Source: Piliocolobus tephrosceles
Taxonomy: Eukaryota; Chordata; Mammalia; Primates; Cercopithecidae
Direction: 5' to 3'
Assembly: GCF_002776525.5 (NCBI RefSeq)
Contig: NC_045443.1
Span: 40,647,500-40,711,499 of the forward strand
DNA length: 64,000 nt
Below are positions 52,901 to 63,872 of the stretch, one piece after another; position 1 is the stretch's first letter, and the number at the start of each line of letters is the position of its first letter. A program made the position numbers and the translations under genes. The notes beneath the pieces were generated by a model, which was not told where the DNA came from, searched no databases, and saw nothing but the letters and a program-made list of their open reading frames with translations.

Positions 52901-55083
52901 GTTTCTTTGTTACTTACTTTTAAGGAGATTTGAAGCGTTACTTCAAACTGGAAAAAGTCCCACTTCTGAATTACTGTTTGACTGGGGCACCACAAATTGC
53001 ACAGTTGGTGATCTTGTGGATCTTTTAATCCAAAATGAATTTTTTGCTCCTGCGAGTCTTTTGCTCCCAGGTAAACTGATTGTGACCAGGGTGTCCACAA
53101 TTAGGGTGGAAAGACAAATGGCCAAAATAGAAATGTTTCTTCTTACTCTTACTTTTTCCGCATGGTAGATGAAGTTTACATTTGAGAGTCCCTTTCTTTC
53201 TTTCAGCACTCCTCAACTCTTTAAAAAACAGTACCGACAAAGGACACTGTGGACCCTGCTACTAAGGTGATAGAAGCTTCGTAAGAGTCAGATAGTTTTG
53301 TGCCAATAGGAAGTTTAGAAGGAAAGACTTCACACATCTGCCTTAGGCTGTGAGAAAGTAATTATTCTTTTGAGTTCTTGCTTTTTTTCATCTTCAACTT
53401 CTACCCTGATGGGACTCTATGATCACAATTTTAAAAAATTGTATTCTGATGTGTTAGTGTCTAGTTGCCTTCCTTATAACCTTTCTTTTCTTCCTTTGAT
53501 GCCTTTCACACTAGTGGATCTCAACCTTTATCATGCATAAGAATCAGTTAGGTTCTGGTTAAACATGTAGATTCCTAGGGTCTGTTCCAAATCTATGTAT
53601 TCAGAATTCTGGAATTGGGTTTAAGGTCTATATTCGTAAATAAGTGCTTCAGGTGGCTCATGGATCACTGTTTGAAAACACTGCCTTACTCTCTTTACCC
53701 ATATTCATTATAACTTACAGATTCTTACTAGGTAGCTTCTTGTGTGTGCTGTGAGAATATGAGACCAACCTGTAGAAACTGGAATGATATTAAATGAACC
53801 AAGTTTCTAGTTTAACTTTTTCACAACCACTTTTTATTACTGAAAAACCACTTGTGTCTTACTTCATTTGTTAGATGCTGTTCCCAAAACTGTTAATACA
53901 CTACCTTCTAAAGAAGCTGTAACAGTTCAACTAAAACAGATGCCTTTCTATGACAAAGACAGGACATTGATGACACCTCTGCAGAATCTTGAACAAAGCT
54001 ATATGCCATCTGACTCCTCAAGTCCAGAAAATAAAAGTTTAGAAGTTAGTGATACACGTAAGTAACATTTTCAGTGCTTTCTACTAGTGGATTTGTCATT
54101 AAGACTAGCAGTGCTTTAAAAGAAAGCTTTTGTTCTTTTGTTTGTGCAGCAATCACAGGCACACTGGCAATAGCTCTTTTGTGAGTTTTTTCCCCCTGAT
54201 ATATTAAGAACCATCTTCATTGTGTTAATCAGTGATTAGAGGCAATAGGACATGCAAACAACCAGAGAAGCTATGAAAAAAAAATAAGTAAATATTTACA
54301 TAACTTGGAAGGGTCACTTTTTAAAATAAAATATGTGACTAGAGTTTTGGGTAGGTAGAGTAGACCCACTCAAATGTGTGACTAGAATTTTGGGTGGGTG
54401 ACTACAGTGTTCAGAGGGTAGGATCACCAAACAGAATTCTCAAGAAAAACTTATAATTTGTATTTTAGAAATGGTTTTATATTCTCCCATCTTGTCTAAT
54501 TCAAAATCATAAATATTTACATACATGTGAAATCTTCAAATGAGAAAATATTAGAATTATTAAAAGGAATTTTTAAAATTTAAACATGTTTTTCTTATTT
54601 TGACATTATAGGTTTTCACAGTTTTTCATTTTATGAATTGAAGAATGTCACAAATAACTTTGATGAACGACCCATTTCTGTTGGTGGTAATAAAATGGGA
54701 GAGGGAGGATTTGGAGTTGTATATAAAGGCTACGTAAATAACACAACTGTGGCAGTAAAGAAGCTTGCAGCAGTAAGTTATATTTTCAGGAATAAAGAGT
54801 AGCTTCATAGTGTGCTTTATAATAGATTTTAAAGTTAATCTTTAGGAAATACATTATTTCAGTATGTATTTTCTTTAAATAAACATCATTCTACATAGTA
54901 GTTCTTAAAATTTAAAAATCTGTTGAATGCTATGGACCCTACCCCTAGAAAAATATAGTTATGTACATATACACTCAATCATACATACAATTTTGGGAGA
55001 TTCACAAACTAAAGTTGAGAAGCCCTGCTCCACATAGTGGTTCATGTGTAATCAAGATTAAAATGGTAAGATACCAGGAAAAC

Positions 55084-55118
<35 letters not shown>

Positions 55119-55749
55119 ACCTTGTTTGCATTACTTTTCCCATTTAAAAATAAAGTGTAGGAAGTATACATTAAGAAAAAACATTAAAATTTTTTTTATC
55201 TGTGTCCTTTGTTGCCATTTCTACTGGGGTGTTCACCTTTTACTTATTGACTAGTTATATTCTAAACCTTTTGTTAGAGCCTAAAAATATCAATAGAATG
55301 CATATGTATGTGATAAAGATAGTCACTCTTTGTCATATACATTGCAGGGCTTTTGTAGGTTTTGTTTTCCATTTTGCACTAAAATTGCGTATGTTTTCTG
55401 TTTCCTAGAATATTTTTTCAAATTTTTTGTGTAGTGAAATTTCATGCTATTTCATTTTGTTTCCACAACTCAGTGAAATTTATATATATTTTTTATTCCA
55501 CTAACCAGCCATGGACCTTGAGCAAATCGCTAGTATTTCTAGATCTCGGTTGTTCTGTAGAATTGGGAGAATAATACCTTATTGTTTTAAAGAAAGGGAG
55601 ATGAGCCAGCTGATCTCTTGATTCCTCTGAGCATTAAGAACCTTAGAATTGTGTATTATTACATTGTATATTTTATTTTTTCAGATGGTTGACATTACTA
55701 CTGAAGAACTGAAACAGCAGTTTGATCAAGAAATAAAAGTAATGGCAAA
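49814..55749 (+). CDS. IRAK4: IRAK4, interleukin-1 receptor-associated kinase 4 (5' half; 3' exons outside window)
   Basis: Coding exons: 49814-49974, 52925-53070, 53875-54057, 54612-54772, 55685-55749, giving 716 nt (238 codons plus two bases) with consistent phases. IRAK4 is the cytosolic Ser/Thr kinase recruited by MyD88 through its death domain into the Myddosome after TLR or IL-1R activation; it phosphorylates IRAK1/2. Visible here: the death domain (about residues 15-104), a Ser/Pro-rich linker, the Gly-rich loop MGEGGFGVV, the VAVKK lysine (Lys213, matching human numbering) and the alpha-C glutamate in FDQEIK (Glu233). The catalytic loop, DFG and activation loop are not in the window; a gap and a long L1 occupy the remaining intron. 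The second residue is Asp (human Asn, from memory). No inactivating change is seen. Confidence 0.96.
50840..50885 (-). mobile_element. Extremely 5'-truncated Alu (tail only) with target-site duplication
   Basis: A T-rich run followed by CAAGACTCACTCCTGTGACA, the complement of an Alu 3' end (…GACAGAGTGAGAC…). Flanked by the 13-bp duplication AAAGCTCTTCTTT at 50827-50839 and 50886-50898. Only about 25 nt of Alu body remain. Confidence 0.75.
51077..51363 (+). mobile_element. Alu (older type), plus orientation
   Basis: Diverged Alu ending in a GATAGATAAAA-like tail. Duplication AAAGTATT at 51069-51076 and about 51365-51372. Confidence 0.93.
52040..52240 (+). mobile_element. MIR SINE
   Basis: 'tgtgtggctatgggcttgtt', 'actctacctctccaagcctc' and the following 'agtaaattcgtatgataatc' are in MIR order. 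Confidence 0.8.
52453..52887 (+). mobile_element. Solo MST/MLT1-type MaLR LTR abutting IRAK4 exon 3
   Basis: From TGCTATTGTTTGAATGTGTC to ...GGACTAAGACA, with a (CT)n tract at about 52667-52695. Flanks ATAAA (52448-52452) and ATAGA (52888-52892) match at four of five bases. It ends 37 nt before exon 3. Confidence 0.9.
52925..53070 (+). CDS. IRAK4: IRAK4 exon 3
   Basis: Acceptor TTTTAAG before 52925, donor CCAG|GTAAAC after 53070. It encodes RFEALLQTGKSPTSELLFDW through ASLLLP, the second half of the death domain. A solo LTR ends only 37 nt upstream, so the branch point and pyrimidine tract are confined to that short interval. Confidence 0.97.
53071..53874 (+). other. IRAK4: IRAK4 intron 3
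   Basis: Contains a MER5-type relic at 53511-53690. The remainder is unique. Confidence 0.9.
53511..53690 (+). mobile_element. MER5-type hAT element
   Basis: 'agtggatctcaacctttatc', 'gcataagaatcagttaggtt' and a right end 'tcactgtttgaaaacactgc' follow the MER5A layout. Confidence 0.8.
53875..54057 (+). CDS. IRAK4: IRAK4 exon 4 (linker)
   Basis: Acceptor TTTGTTAG before 53875, donor ACAC|GTAAGT after 54057. It encodes DAVPKTVNTLPSKEAVTVQL through SSPENKSLEVSDT, the low-complexity Ser/Thr/Pro-rich linker between the death domain and the kinase. As expected for a linker, it shows more apparent changes from the human protein than the neighbouring exons. Confidence 0.97.
54058..54611 (+). other. 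IRAK4: IRAK4 intron 4
   Basis: Unique sequence. A short phrase, 'gtgactagagttttgggtag' (about 54335) and a near-copy at about 54379, repeats in tandem. Nothing else recognised. Confidence 0.85.
54612..54772 (+). CDS. IRAK4: IRAK4 exon 5 (kinase N-lobe, Gly loop, Lys213)
   Basis: Acceptor ATTATAG before 54612, donor GCA|GTAAGT after 54772. It encodes FHSFSFYELKNVTNNFDERP, the ATP-binding Gly-rich loop (MGEGGFGVVYKG) and TTVAVKKLAA, with the invariant ATP-anchoring lysine at codon 213. Confidence 0.97.
54873..55038 (+). repeat. 166-bp direct repeat, copy A
   Basis: Starts CTTTAAATAAACATCATTCT and ends CTGCTCCACATAGT. Differs from copy B (56482-56647) at only two positions (a/g in 'aaaaat[a/g]tagtt', t/a in 'cac[t/a]caatc'). 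Confidence 0.97.
55087..55117 (+). repeat. Poly(A)31 tract
   Basis: Uninterrupted A run. No retroelement body is recognised upstream. Confidence 0.9.
55685..55749 (+). CDS. IRAK4: IRAK4 exon 6 (alpha-C helix)
   Basis: 65 nt, acceptor TTTTCAG before 55685, donor GCAAA|GTAAGT after 55749. It encodes MVDITTEELKQQFDQEIKVM, with the alpha-C glutamate. The length is not a multiple of three, so losing this exon would shift the frame. It lies between two near-identical 166-bp direct repeats. Confidence 0.96.
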
Positions 55750-55958
55750 GTAAGTCTTAATTTGGCAGTGCGGTGTAGTGGAAAGGAAAAAAACAAGGAG
55801 TAAGGAACCTGGTTCACTCTAGAGTATGCCATGAACTAGTGATGTTTGCAAATATATGAAATTAAAATTAAGTGTTTAGAGAAATTGAAAGTACTTTTGG
55901 CTCCATAATTCTATGATTACATATACTCATATGCCTGGAGATTAAATAGCAGTCATTT

Positions 55959-56260
55959 TTATTTATTTATTTATTTTGAGATGGAGTCTCACAGTGTCAC
56001 CCAAGCTGGAGTGCAGTGGCGCCATCTCGGCTCACTGCAACCTCTGCCTCCCAGGTTCAAGCGATTCTCCTGCCTCAGCCTCCTGAGTAGCTGGGACTAC
56101 AGGCATGTGCCATCATGCCTGGCTAATTTTTTTTGTATTTTTAGTAGAGGCGGGGTTTCACCATGTTAGCCAGGATGGTCTCGATCTCCTGACCTCGTGA
56201 TCTGCCTGCCTCAGCCTCCCAAAGTGCTGGGATTACGGGCAGGAGCCACTGCCCTTGACC
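55959..56260 (-). mobile_element. Alu, minus orientation
   Basis: (ATTT)n head, Alu complement ending 'gagccactgcccttgacc'. Flanks CAGTCATT on both sides. Confidence 0.94.
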
Positions 56261-56390
56261 TCAGTCATTATTTTAAGTCACAACAAGGTTACGTGGAATT
56301 TTCCTATCATGTCCTTCATTATCATGTTTTCTACTTCCAGAATTCATGAGAGATCAACTGTAGAGATACTTAAAAAAACTATCTACAGAA

Positions 56391-56753
56391 TATATAAAGT
56401 AGCATCTATAAAGCAACTAGAGTCATGTTATCTGCAAAGATAAGCATTTACTCTATGTGCTGTTATCTGAAGGCAGATATACTTTAAATAAACATCATTC
56501 TACATAGTAGTTCTTAAAATTTAAAAATCTGTTGAATGCTATGGACCCTACCCCTAGAAAAATGTAGTTATGTACATATACACACAATCATACATACAAT
56601 TTTGGGAGATTCACAAACTAAAGTTGAGAAGCCCTGCTCCACATAGTATCCACATATATATCTGAAGATATATATACTTTATATATAAAGTAGCACCTAT
56701 AAAGCAACTAGAGTCATGTTATCTGCCTTCTCAGCATTGACCCTGTGTGCTGG
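56391..56753 (+). repeat. Nested duplication around copy B of the 166-bp repeat
   Basis: 56391-56435 (TATATAAAGTAGCATCTATA...) recurs at 56682-56726 with one mismatch and fades out over the next about 27 bp. The right-hand copy is preceded by 'tatctgaagatatatatact', similar to 'tatctgaaggcagatatact' just left of copy B. Confidence 0.9.
56482..56647 (+). repeat. 166-bp direct repeat, copy B
   Basis: 164 of 166 bases identical to copy A at 54873-55038, offset 1609 bp, on the other side of IRAK4 exon 6. Confidence 0.97.
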
Positions 56754-56824
56754 AAAATTGTTGGACATCATCAGGAAAAGTAGGAGGGACAACAGGGGAA
56801 ATGTATTCTAATTATTATAGTAAT

Positions 56825-57060
56825 TAATAGTGATTGATATTTGAGTGTGTACAACATTCCAGACATTGTGCTATGTACCTTATGTGCATTGTCTATCTAA
56901 TCTTTACAACTGTTACAACTGCCCATTTTGTTTGTTAACTGAGATTTAGAAACGTTAAATAGCTTGTCCAAGATCACGTAGCCAGTAAGTGTTAGAGATG
57001 GGATTGAAATCCAGATCTGTTTGATTGCAGAGCCTGAACTTTTGATCTGAATCCTAATGG
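56825..57060 (+). mobile_element. MIR SINE
   Basis: 'attccagacattgtgctatg', 'taactgagatttagaaacgt' and 'ccaagatcacgtagccagta' are in MIR order, well preserved. Confidence 0.9.
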
Positions 57061-57324
57061 GATTTACCAAATTATACCCATTAAACCCACTGCTGTAAAT
57101 CACCAATCATAGTTACTTAACCTCAAATAAGGAGAACAGACTAGAATTGACTTATGCACGGTAAAAATGATACACACTGAAAAAAGATCAAACTTTTTGT
57201 TTTTAGGATTTGTTTTCTCCACTTCTACCCCTACTCTGCAGTTCTAAAAGTAACTTGTTCACAGTAGATAATCTGGAAAATACAGGAAAATATTTTTAAA
57301 ATATACAAAACCATATGCATGCAG

Positions 57325-57443
57325 GGCTTAATATCTAGGTGATGGGTTGATAGGTGCAGCAAACCACCAGGGCACATGTTTACATATTTAACAAACCTGC
57401 ACGTTCTGTACATGTGTCCTGGAACTTAATAATAATAATACAA
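57325..57443 (+). mobile_element. Short L1 3' end
   Basis: 'atctaggtgatgggttgata' to 'ggaacttaataataataata', the last about 120 bp of an L1. Confidence 0.9.
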
Positions 57444-57837
57444 ACCATCTCTCAAATACATCACTCAGAGATAACCACTGCTAATATTTTTATATACTTG
57501 CTTCATGATGTGTGTGTAGCATTTTCCCATGTCATTAAAAATAATTTGAAAACATTTTAAATTATTGTACAGCTTTCTAGAATATGTGAGAATCATATTT
57601 GATTTAACCATAGCTATGTTTGTTTCTCATTTTCAGTATTAAAAATAAAGCTTCTTTAAAGTTCTTTGCACATAAATCTTTAAATGCAGTTATACTTACT
57701 TTATCATCTAGGGTAAAGTCCTAGAAAAAGAATTACTGGGTCGGAATGCATGAACTTTTTAAAGACTTTCTAAATACACATTCAAACATTCAAATGGCTT
57801 TTGAGATAGGTTTCAGTAATTTATATTACTACCAGCA

Positions 57838-58138
57838 CCGGGCGTGGTGGCTCACGCCTGTAATCCCAGCACTTTGGGAGGCCGAGGCGGGAGGATCACA
57901 AGGTCAGCAGATGGAGACCATCCTGGCTAACACGGTGAAATCCCGTCTCTACTAAAAATACAAAAAACTAGCCAGGCGAGGTGGCGGGGGCCTGTAGTCC
58001 CAGGTATTTGGGAGGCTGAGGCAGGAGAATGGCATGAACGTAGGAAGCGGAGCTTGCGGTGAGCCAGATCGCGCCACTGCACTCCAGCCTGGGCGACAAA
58101 GTGAGACTCCATCTCAAAAATAAATAAATAAATAAATA
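57838..58138 (+). mobile_element. AluY with 20-bp target-site duplication
   Basis: Full-length plus-orientation element, tail (AAAT)n. The 20-bp duplication (AATTTATATTACTACCAGCA) at 57818-57837 and 58139-58158 is perfect, indicating a young insertion. Confidence 0.97.
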
Positions 58139-58212
58139 AATTTATATTACTACCAGCAGTGCATTACAATTTCAAACTTTACTAGTTCCTTACCTTCATT
58201 TAATATCATTAC

Positions 58213-58529
58213 TTTTTTTTGTTGTTTTGTTGTTTTTTTTTTTTTTTGATGGAATCTCACTCTATCGCCCAGGCTGGAGTGCAGTGGCGCAATCTCGGCT
58301 CACTACAAGCTCGCTCTCCTGGGTTCACACCATTCTTCTGCCTCAGCCTCCTGAGTAGCTGGGACTACAGGCGCTCGCCACCACACCCGGCTAATTTTGT
58401 TTTGTATTTTTAGTAGAGACGGCGTTTCACTATGTTAGCCAGGATGGTGTTGATCTTCTGACCTCGTGATCCACCTACTTTGGCCTCCCGAAGTGCTGGG
58501 ATTACAGGCATGAGCCACCACGCCCAGCT
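58213..58529 (-). mobile_element. Alu, minus orientation
   Basis: T/G-rich head (TTTTTTTTGTTGTTTTGTTG), ends 'gagccaccacgcccagc'. Full-length. Confidence 0.94.
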
Positions 58530-58554
58530 TATTATTACTATTTTTTAGTAAATG

Positions 58555-58745
58555 CCAATCTCTGGACCTTACTAGCAGAATGATCTTGGCCAAGTTTCTT
58601 AACTTTCTATTCGTTAATTTTCTCATCTATAAAATAGGATAATAGTACTTTCTTAAGTTATTGTGAGGATTAAATAAAGCAGGTAAATCACTTGCCACAA
58701 TGCCTCGTATATAGTATAAACTCAGCAAATGTTAACTACTCATGT
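58555..58745 (+). mobile_element. MIR SINE fragment
   Basis: 'tgatcttggccaagtttctt', 'atctataaaataggataata' and 'ttgtgaggattaaataaagc' in MIR order. Confidence 0.8.
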
Positions 58746-58879
58746 TTAAAATATGCCAATTTGGTGGAAAATGGAACACTTATTGCTTTAATTTGCGCTT
58801 CTTAAAATATTTTTGAGAATAGAAGAAGTCATATTTAATATAATGAGCTGCTAGAATTGTGGATAATTTTGAATGAACA

Positions 58880-59130
58880 AAATGAATAAGCACTTAAATA
58901 ATAAAACACTTATCATGTGCCAGATACGTTTCTAGGCTGTCGTGTTTACATTTTCTCATTTAATTGTCTCAGCATCCATATTACATAATAGGTACTATTT
59001 TCTGCATTTAGCTGATAAGAGAGCTGAAGCTCAGTAAGGCTGTTAACTTGCCATAGGTCACGTATCCAGGAGGGGGCAGAGCTAGACTTTAAATTTAGGA
59101 TGTATAACTCTGAGCCCTGTGTTCTTTCAT
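58880..59130 (+). mobile_element. MIR SINE
   Basis: 'atcatgtgccagatacgttt', 'ctgataagagagctgaagct' and 'ggtcacgtatccaggagggg' in MIR order. Confidence 0.85.
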
Positions 59131-59404
59131 CTTACCACAGATGCCTGCCACTTTATTATATCATAGGTCTCTTTAGTTTTATTATTCTCAAGTATATAAA
59201 GACACTCAAATTAGGTTATAAATAATCCAGTGTGATTAAAGATCAAAACCATGTAAATTAGATGTGATTCAAGATCATGTCTGTAAATCAGTGCTTTGAG
59301 TTTGTTAGAAAATTCTTGACAGTATTAGCATAAAAATTCAATGGACTTCTTGAAATCTTATTTGTGCCATCATTGAATATTGGGCTAAAGAAAGTGAACA
59401 TCAG

Positions 59405-59653
59405 CCTAGTCCTTGGCCAGCAGTTTGAGACCAGCTGGAAAACACACAGTGAGACCTCATCTCTACAAAAAAGTTTAAAAAGTAGCTGAGTGTGGTATGT
59501 ACCAATAGTCCAAACTACTCGGGAGGATGACGCAGAAGGATCACTTGAGTCCAGATGGTCGAGGCCACAGTGAGCTATGATTGCACCACTGCACTCCAGC
59601 CTGGGCCACAGAGTTAGACCCTGTCTCAAAAAAAAAAAAAAAAAAAAAAAAAA
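59405..59653 (+). mobile_element. Old Alu (left part missing), A tail runs into gap
   Basis: AluJ-like sequence from 'cagtttgagaccagctggaa' to a long A run that ends at the first N. Confidence 0.85.
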
Positions 59654-59753
59654 NNNNNNNNNNNNNNNNNNNNNNNNNNNNNNNNNNNNNNNNNNNNNNN
59701 NNNNNNNNNNNNNNNNNNNNNNNNNNNNNNNNNNNNNNNNNNNNNNNNNNNNN
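59654..59753. other. Assembly gap (100 N)
   Basis: Exactly 100 N, a conventional placeholder for a gap of unknown size, placed at an Alu poly(A) tail. Confidence 0.99.
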
Positions 59754-60099
59754 TTTAAGTGAGGGCAGTGATATGTTACTTTTTTTTTTTTATTATACTT
59801 TAAGTTCTAGGGTACATGTGCACAACATGCAGGTTTGTTACATATGTATACTTATGCCGTGTTGGTGTGCTGTACCCATCAACTCGTCATTTACATCAGG
59901 TATAACTCCCAGTGGCATCCCTCCCCCTCCCCATAATAGGCCCAGATGTGTGATGTTCCCCTTCCCGAGTCCCAGTGATCTCATTGGTCAATTCCCATCT
60001 ATGAGTCAGAACATGCGGTGTTTGGTTTTCTGTTCTTGAGATAGTTTGCTGAGAATGATGGTTTCCAGCTGCATCCATGTCCCTACAAAGGACACAAAC

Positions 60100-63000
60100 T
60101 CATCCTTTTTTTATGGCTGCATAGTATTCCGTGGCGTATATGTGAAACATTTTCTTAATCCAGTCTGTCACAGATGGACATTTGGGTTGATTCCAAGTCT
60201 TTGCTATTGTGAATAGTGCCACAGTAAACATATGTGTGCATGTGTCTTTATAGCAGCATGACTTATAATCCTTTGGGTATATATCCAGTAATGGGATGGC
60301 TGGGTCAAATGGTATTTCTTGTTCTAGATCCTTGAGGAATCGCCATACTGTTTTCCACAATGGTTGAACTAGTTTACAGTCCCACCAACAGTGTAAGAGT
60401 GTTCCTGTTTCTCTACATCCTCTCCAGCACCTGTTCTTTCCTGACTTTTTAATGCTTGCCATTCTAACTGGTGTGAGATGGTATCTCATTGTGGTTTTGA
60501 TTTGCATTTGTCTGATGGCTAGTGATGATGAGCATTTTTTCATGTGTCTGTTAGCTGTATGAATGTCTTCTTTTGAGAACTGTCTATTCATATCCTTTGC
60601 CCACTTTTTGATGGGGTTGTTTGTTGTTTTCTTGTAAATTTGTTTGACTTCTTTGTAGGTTTGGATCATAGCCCTTTGTCAGATGAGTAGATTACAAAAG
60701 TTTTCTCCCATTCTGTAGGTTGCCTGTTCACTCTGATGGTAGATTCTTTTGCTGTGCCAAAGCTCTTTAGTTTAATTAAATCCCATTTGTCAATTTTGGC
60801 TTTTGTTGCCATTGCTTTTGGTGTTTTAGACATGAAGTCCTTGCCCATGCCTATGTCCTGAATGGTTTTACCTAGGTTTTCTTCTAGGGTTTTTATGGTA
60901 TTAGGTCTAACATTTAAGTCTCTAATCCATCTTGAATTAATTTTTGTATAAGGAGTAAGGAAAGGATCCAGTTTCAGCTTTCTACTTATGGCTAGCCAAT
61001 TTTCCCAGCACCATTTATTAAATAGGGAATCCTTTCCCCATTTCTTGTTTTTGTCAGGTTTGTCAAAGATCAGATGGCTGTAGATGTGTGATATTATTTC
61101 TGAGGACTCTGTTCTGTTCCATTGGTCTCTATCTCTGTTTTGGTACCAGTACCATGCTGTTTTGGTTACTGTAGCCTTGTAATATAGTTTGAAGTCAGGT
61201 AGCAAGATGCCTCCAGCTTTGTTCTTTTCACAGGATTGTCTTGGCAATGCAGGCTCTTTTTTGGTTCCATATGAACTTTAAAGCAGTTTTTTTCCAATTC
61301 TGTGAAGAAACTCATTGGTAGCTTCATGGGGATGGCATTGAATCTATAAATAACCTTGGGCAGTATGGCCATTTTCACGATATTGATTCTTCCTATCCAT
61401 GAGCATGGTATGTTCTTCCATTTGTTTGTGTCCTCTTTTATTTCACTGAGCAGTGGTTTGTAGTTCTCCTTGAAGAGGTCCTTTACATCCCTTGTAAGTT
61501 GGATTCCTAGATATTTTATTCTCTTTGAAGCAATTGTGAATGCAAATTCATTCATGATTTGACTCTCTGTCTGTTACTGGTGTATAAGAATGCTTGTGAT
61601 TTTTGCACATTGATTTTGTATCCTGAGACTTTGCTAAAGTTTCTTATCAGCTTAAGGAGATTTTGGGCTGAGATGATGGGGTTTTCTAAACATACAATCA
61701 TGTCATCTGCAAACAGGGACAATTTGACTTCTTCTTTTCCTAACTGAATACCCTTGATTTCTTTCTCTTGCCTGATTGCCCTAGCCAGAACTTCCAACAC
61801 TATGTTGAATAGGAGTGGTGAGAGAGGGCATCCCTGTCTTGTGCCAGTTTTCAAAGGGAATGCTTCCAGTTTTTGCCCATTTGGTATGATATTGGCTGTG
61901 GGTTTGTCATAAATAGCTCTTATTATTTTGAGATAAGTTCCATCAATACCAAATTTATTGAGGGTTTTTTGCATGAAGGGCTGTTGAATTTTGTCAAAGG
62001 CCTTTTCTGCATCTATTGAGATAATCATGTGGTTGTTGTCTTTGGTTCTGTTTATATGCTGGATTACATTTATTGATTTGCGTATGTTGAACCAGCTTTG
62101 CATCCCAGGGATGAAGCCCACTTGATCATGGTGGATAAGCTTTTTCATGTGCTGCTGGATCCGGTTTGCCAGTATTTTATTGAGGATTTTTGCATCAATG
62201 TTCATCAGGGATATTGGTCTAAAATTCTCTTTTTTTGTTGTGTCTCTGCCAGGCTTTGGTATCAGGATGATATTGGCCTCATAAAATGAGTTAGGGAGGA
62301 TTCCCTCTTTTTCTATTGATTGGAATAGTTTCAGAAGGAATGCTACCAGCTCCTCCTAGTACCTCTGGTAGAATTCAGCTGTGAATCCGTCTGGTCCTGG
62401 ATTTTTTTTGGTTGGTAGGCTATTAATTATTGCCTCAATTTCAGAGCCTGCTATTGGTCTATTCAGGGACTCAACTTCTTCCTGGTTTAGTCTTGGGAGA
62501 GTGTAAGTGTCCGGGAAATTATCCATTTCTTCTAGATTTTCTAGTTGATTTGCATAGAGGTGTTTATAGTATTCTCTGATGGTAGTTTGTATTTCTGTGG
62601 GGTCGGTGGTGATATCCCCTTTATCATTTTTTATTGCATCTATTTGATTCTTCTCTCTTTTGTTCTTTATTAGTCTTGCTAGCAGTCTGTCAATTTTGTT
62701 GATCTTTTCAAAAAACCAGCTCCTGGATTCATTGATTTTTTTGGAGGGTTTTTTGTGTCTCTATCTCCTTCAGTTCTGCTGTGATCTTAGTTATTACTTG
62801 CCTTCTGCTAGCTTTTGAATGTGTTTGCTCTTGCTTCTCTACTTCTTTTAATTGTGATGTTAGGGTGTCAATTTTAGATCTTTCCAACTTTCTCTTGTGG
62901 GCATTTAGTGCTATAAATTTCCCTCTACACACTACTTTAAATGTGTCCCAGAGATTCTGGTATGTTGTATCTTTGTTCTCATTGGTTTCAAAGAACATCT

Positions 63001-63809
63001 TTATTTCTGCCTTCATTTCATTATGGACCCAGTAGTCATTCAGGAGCAGGTTGTTCAGTTTCCATGTAGTTGAGTAGTTTTGATTGAGTTTCTTAGTCCT
63101 GAGTTCTAGTTTGATTGCACTGTGGTCTGAGAGACAGTTTGTTATAATTTCTGTTCTTGTACATTTGCTGAGGAGTGCTTTACTTCCAATTATGTGGTCA
63201 ATTTTGGAATAAGTGTGATGTGGTGCTGAGAAGAATGTCTATTCTGTTGATTTGGGGTGGAGCGTTCTGTAGATGTCTATTAGGTCCGCTTGGGGCAGAG
63301 TTGAGTTCAATTCCTGGATATCCTTGTTAACTTTCTGTCTCGTTGATCTGTCTAATGTTGACAGTGGGGTGTTGAAGTCTCCCATGATTATAGTATGGGA
63401 GTCTACGTCTCTTTGTAAGTTTAAGGACTTGCTTTATGAATCTGGGTGCTCCTGTATTGGGTGCATATGTATTTAGGACAGTTAGCTCTTCCTGTTGAAT
63501 TGATCCCTTTACCATTATGTAATGGCCTTCTTTGTCTCTTTTGATCTTTGATGGTTTAAAGTCTATTTTATCAGAGACTAGGATTGCAACCCCTGTTTTT
63601 TTTTGTTCCCCATTTGCTTGGTAGATCTTCCTCCATCCCTTTATTTTGAGCCTATGTGTGTCTCTGCATGTGAGATGGGTCTCCCGAATACAGCAAACTG
63701 ATGGGTCTTGACTCTTTATCCAATTTGCCAGTCTGTGTCTTTTAGTTGGACCATTTAGTCCATTTACATTTAAGCTTAATATTGTTATGTGTGAACTTGA
63801 TTCTGTCAT
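60100..63809 (-). pseudogene. L1 ORF2 (endonuclease/reverse transcriptase), disrupted
   Basis: Starts MTESSSHITILSLNVNGLNG with the endonuclease Asn14 and Glu43 (CCIRETH) in place. The reverse-transcriptase core FADDMIV is at about 61713-61693 and the C-terminus ends EYYAAIKKG. The frame is broken into at least six open pieces (63809-63327, 63016-62729, 62205-61552, 61555-61166, 61247-60666, 60669-60100) by frameshifts and stops, so full-length ORF2 protein is not encoded. Confidence 0.95.
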
Positions 63810-63872
63810 TGTGATATTAGCTGGTTAATTTGCTCATTAGTTGATGCAGTTTCTTCCTAGCATCGATGGTCT

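Larger units (their letters stand above)
49975..52924 (+). other. IRAK4: IRAK4 intron 2
   Basis: Holds a micro-Alu insertion (50840-50885), an Alu (51077), a MIR (about 52040-52240) and a solo LTR (52453). 49980-50820 and 51375-52030 show nothing else. Confidence 0.85.
54773..55684 (+). other. IRAK4: IRAK4 intron 5
   Basis: Contains the left copy of the 166-bp duplication (54873-55038) and a pure A31 run at 55087-55117. The rest is unique AT-rich sequence. Confidence 0.9.

Noticed and set aside
55087..55117. A31 run as the tail of a processed retrocopy
   Set aside because: No gene-derived body or target-site duplication is visible upstream; recorded only as a homopolymer.
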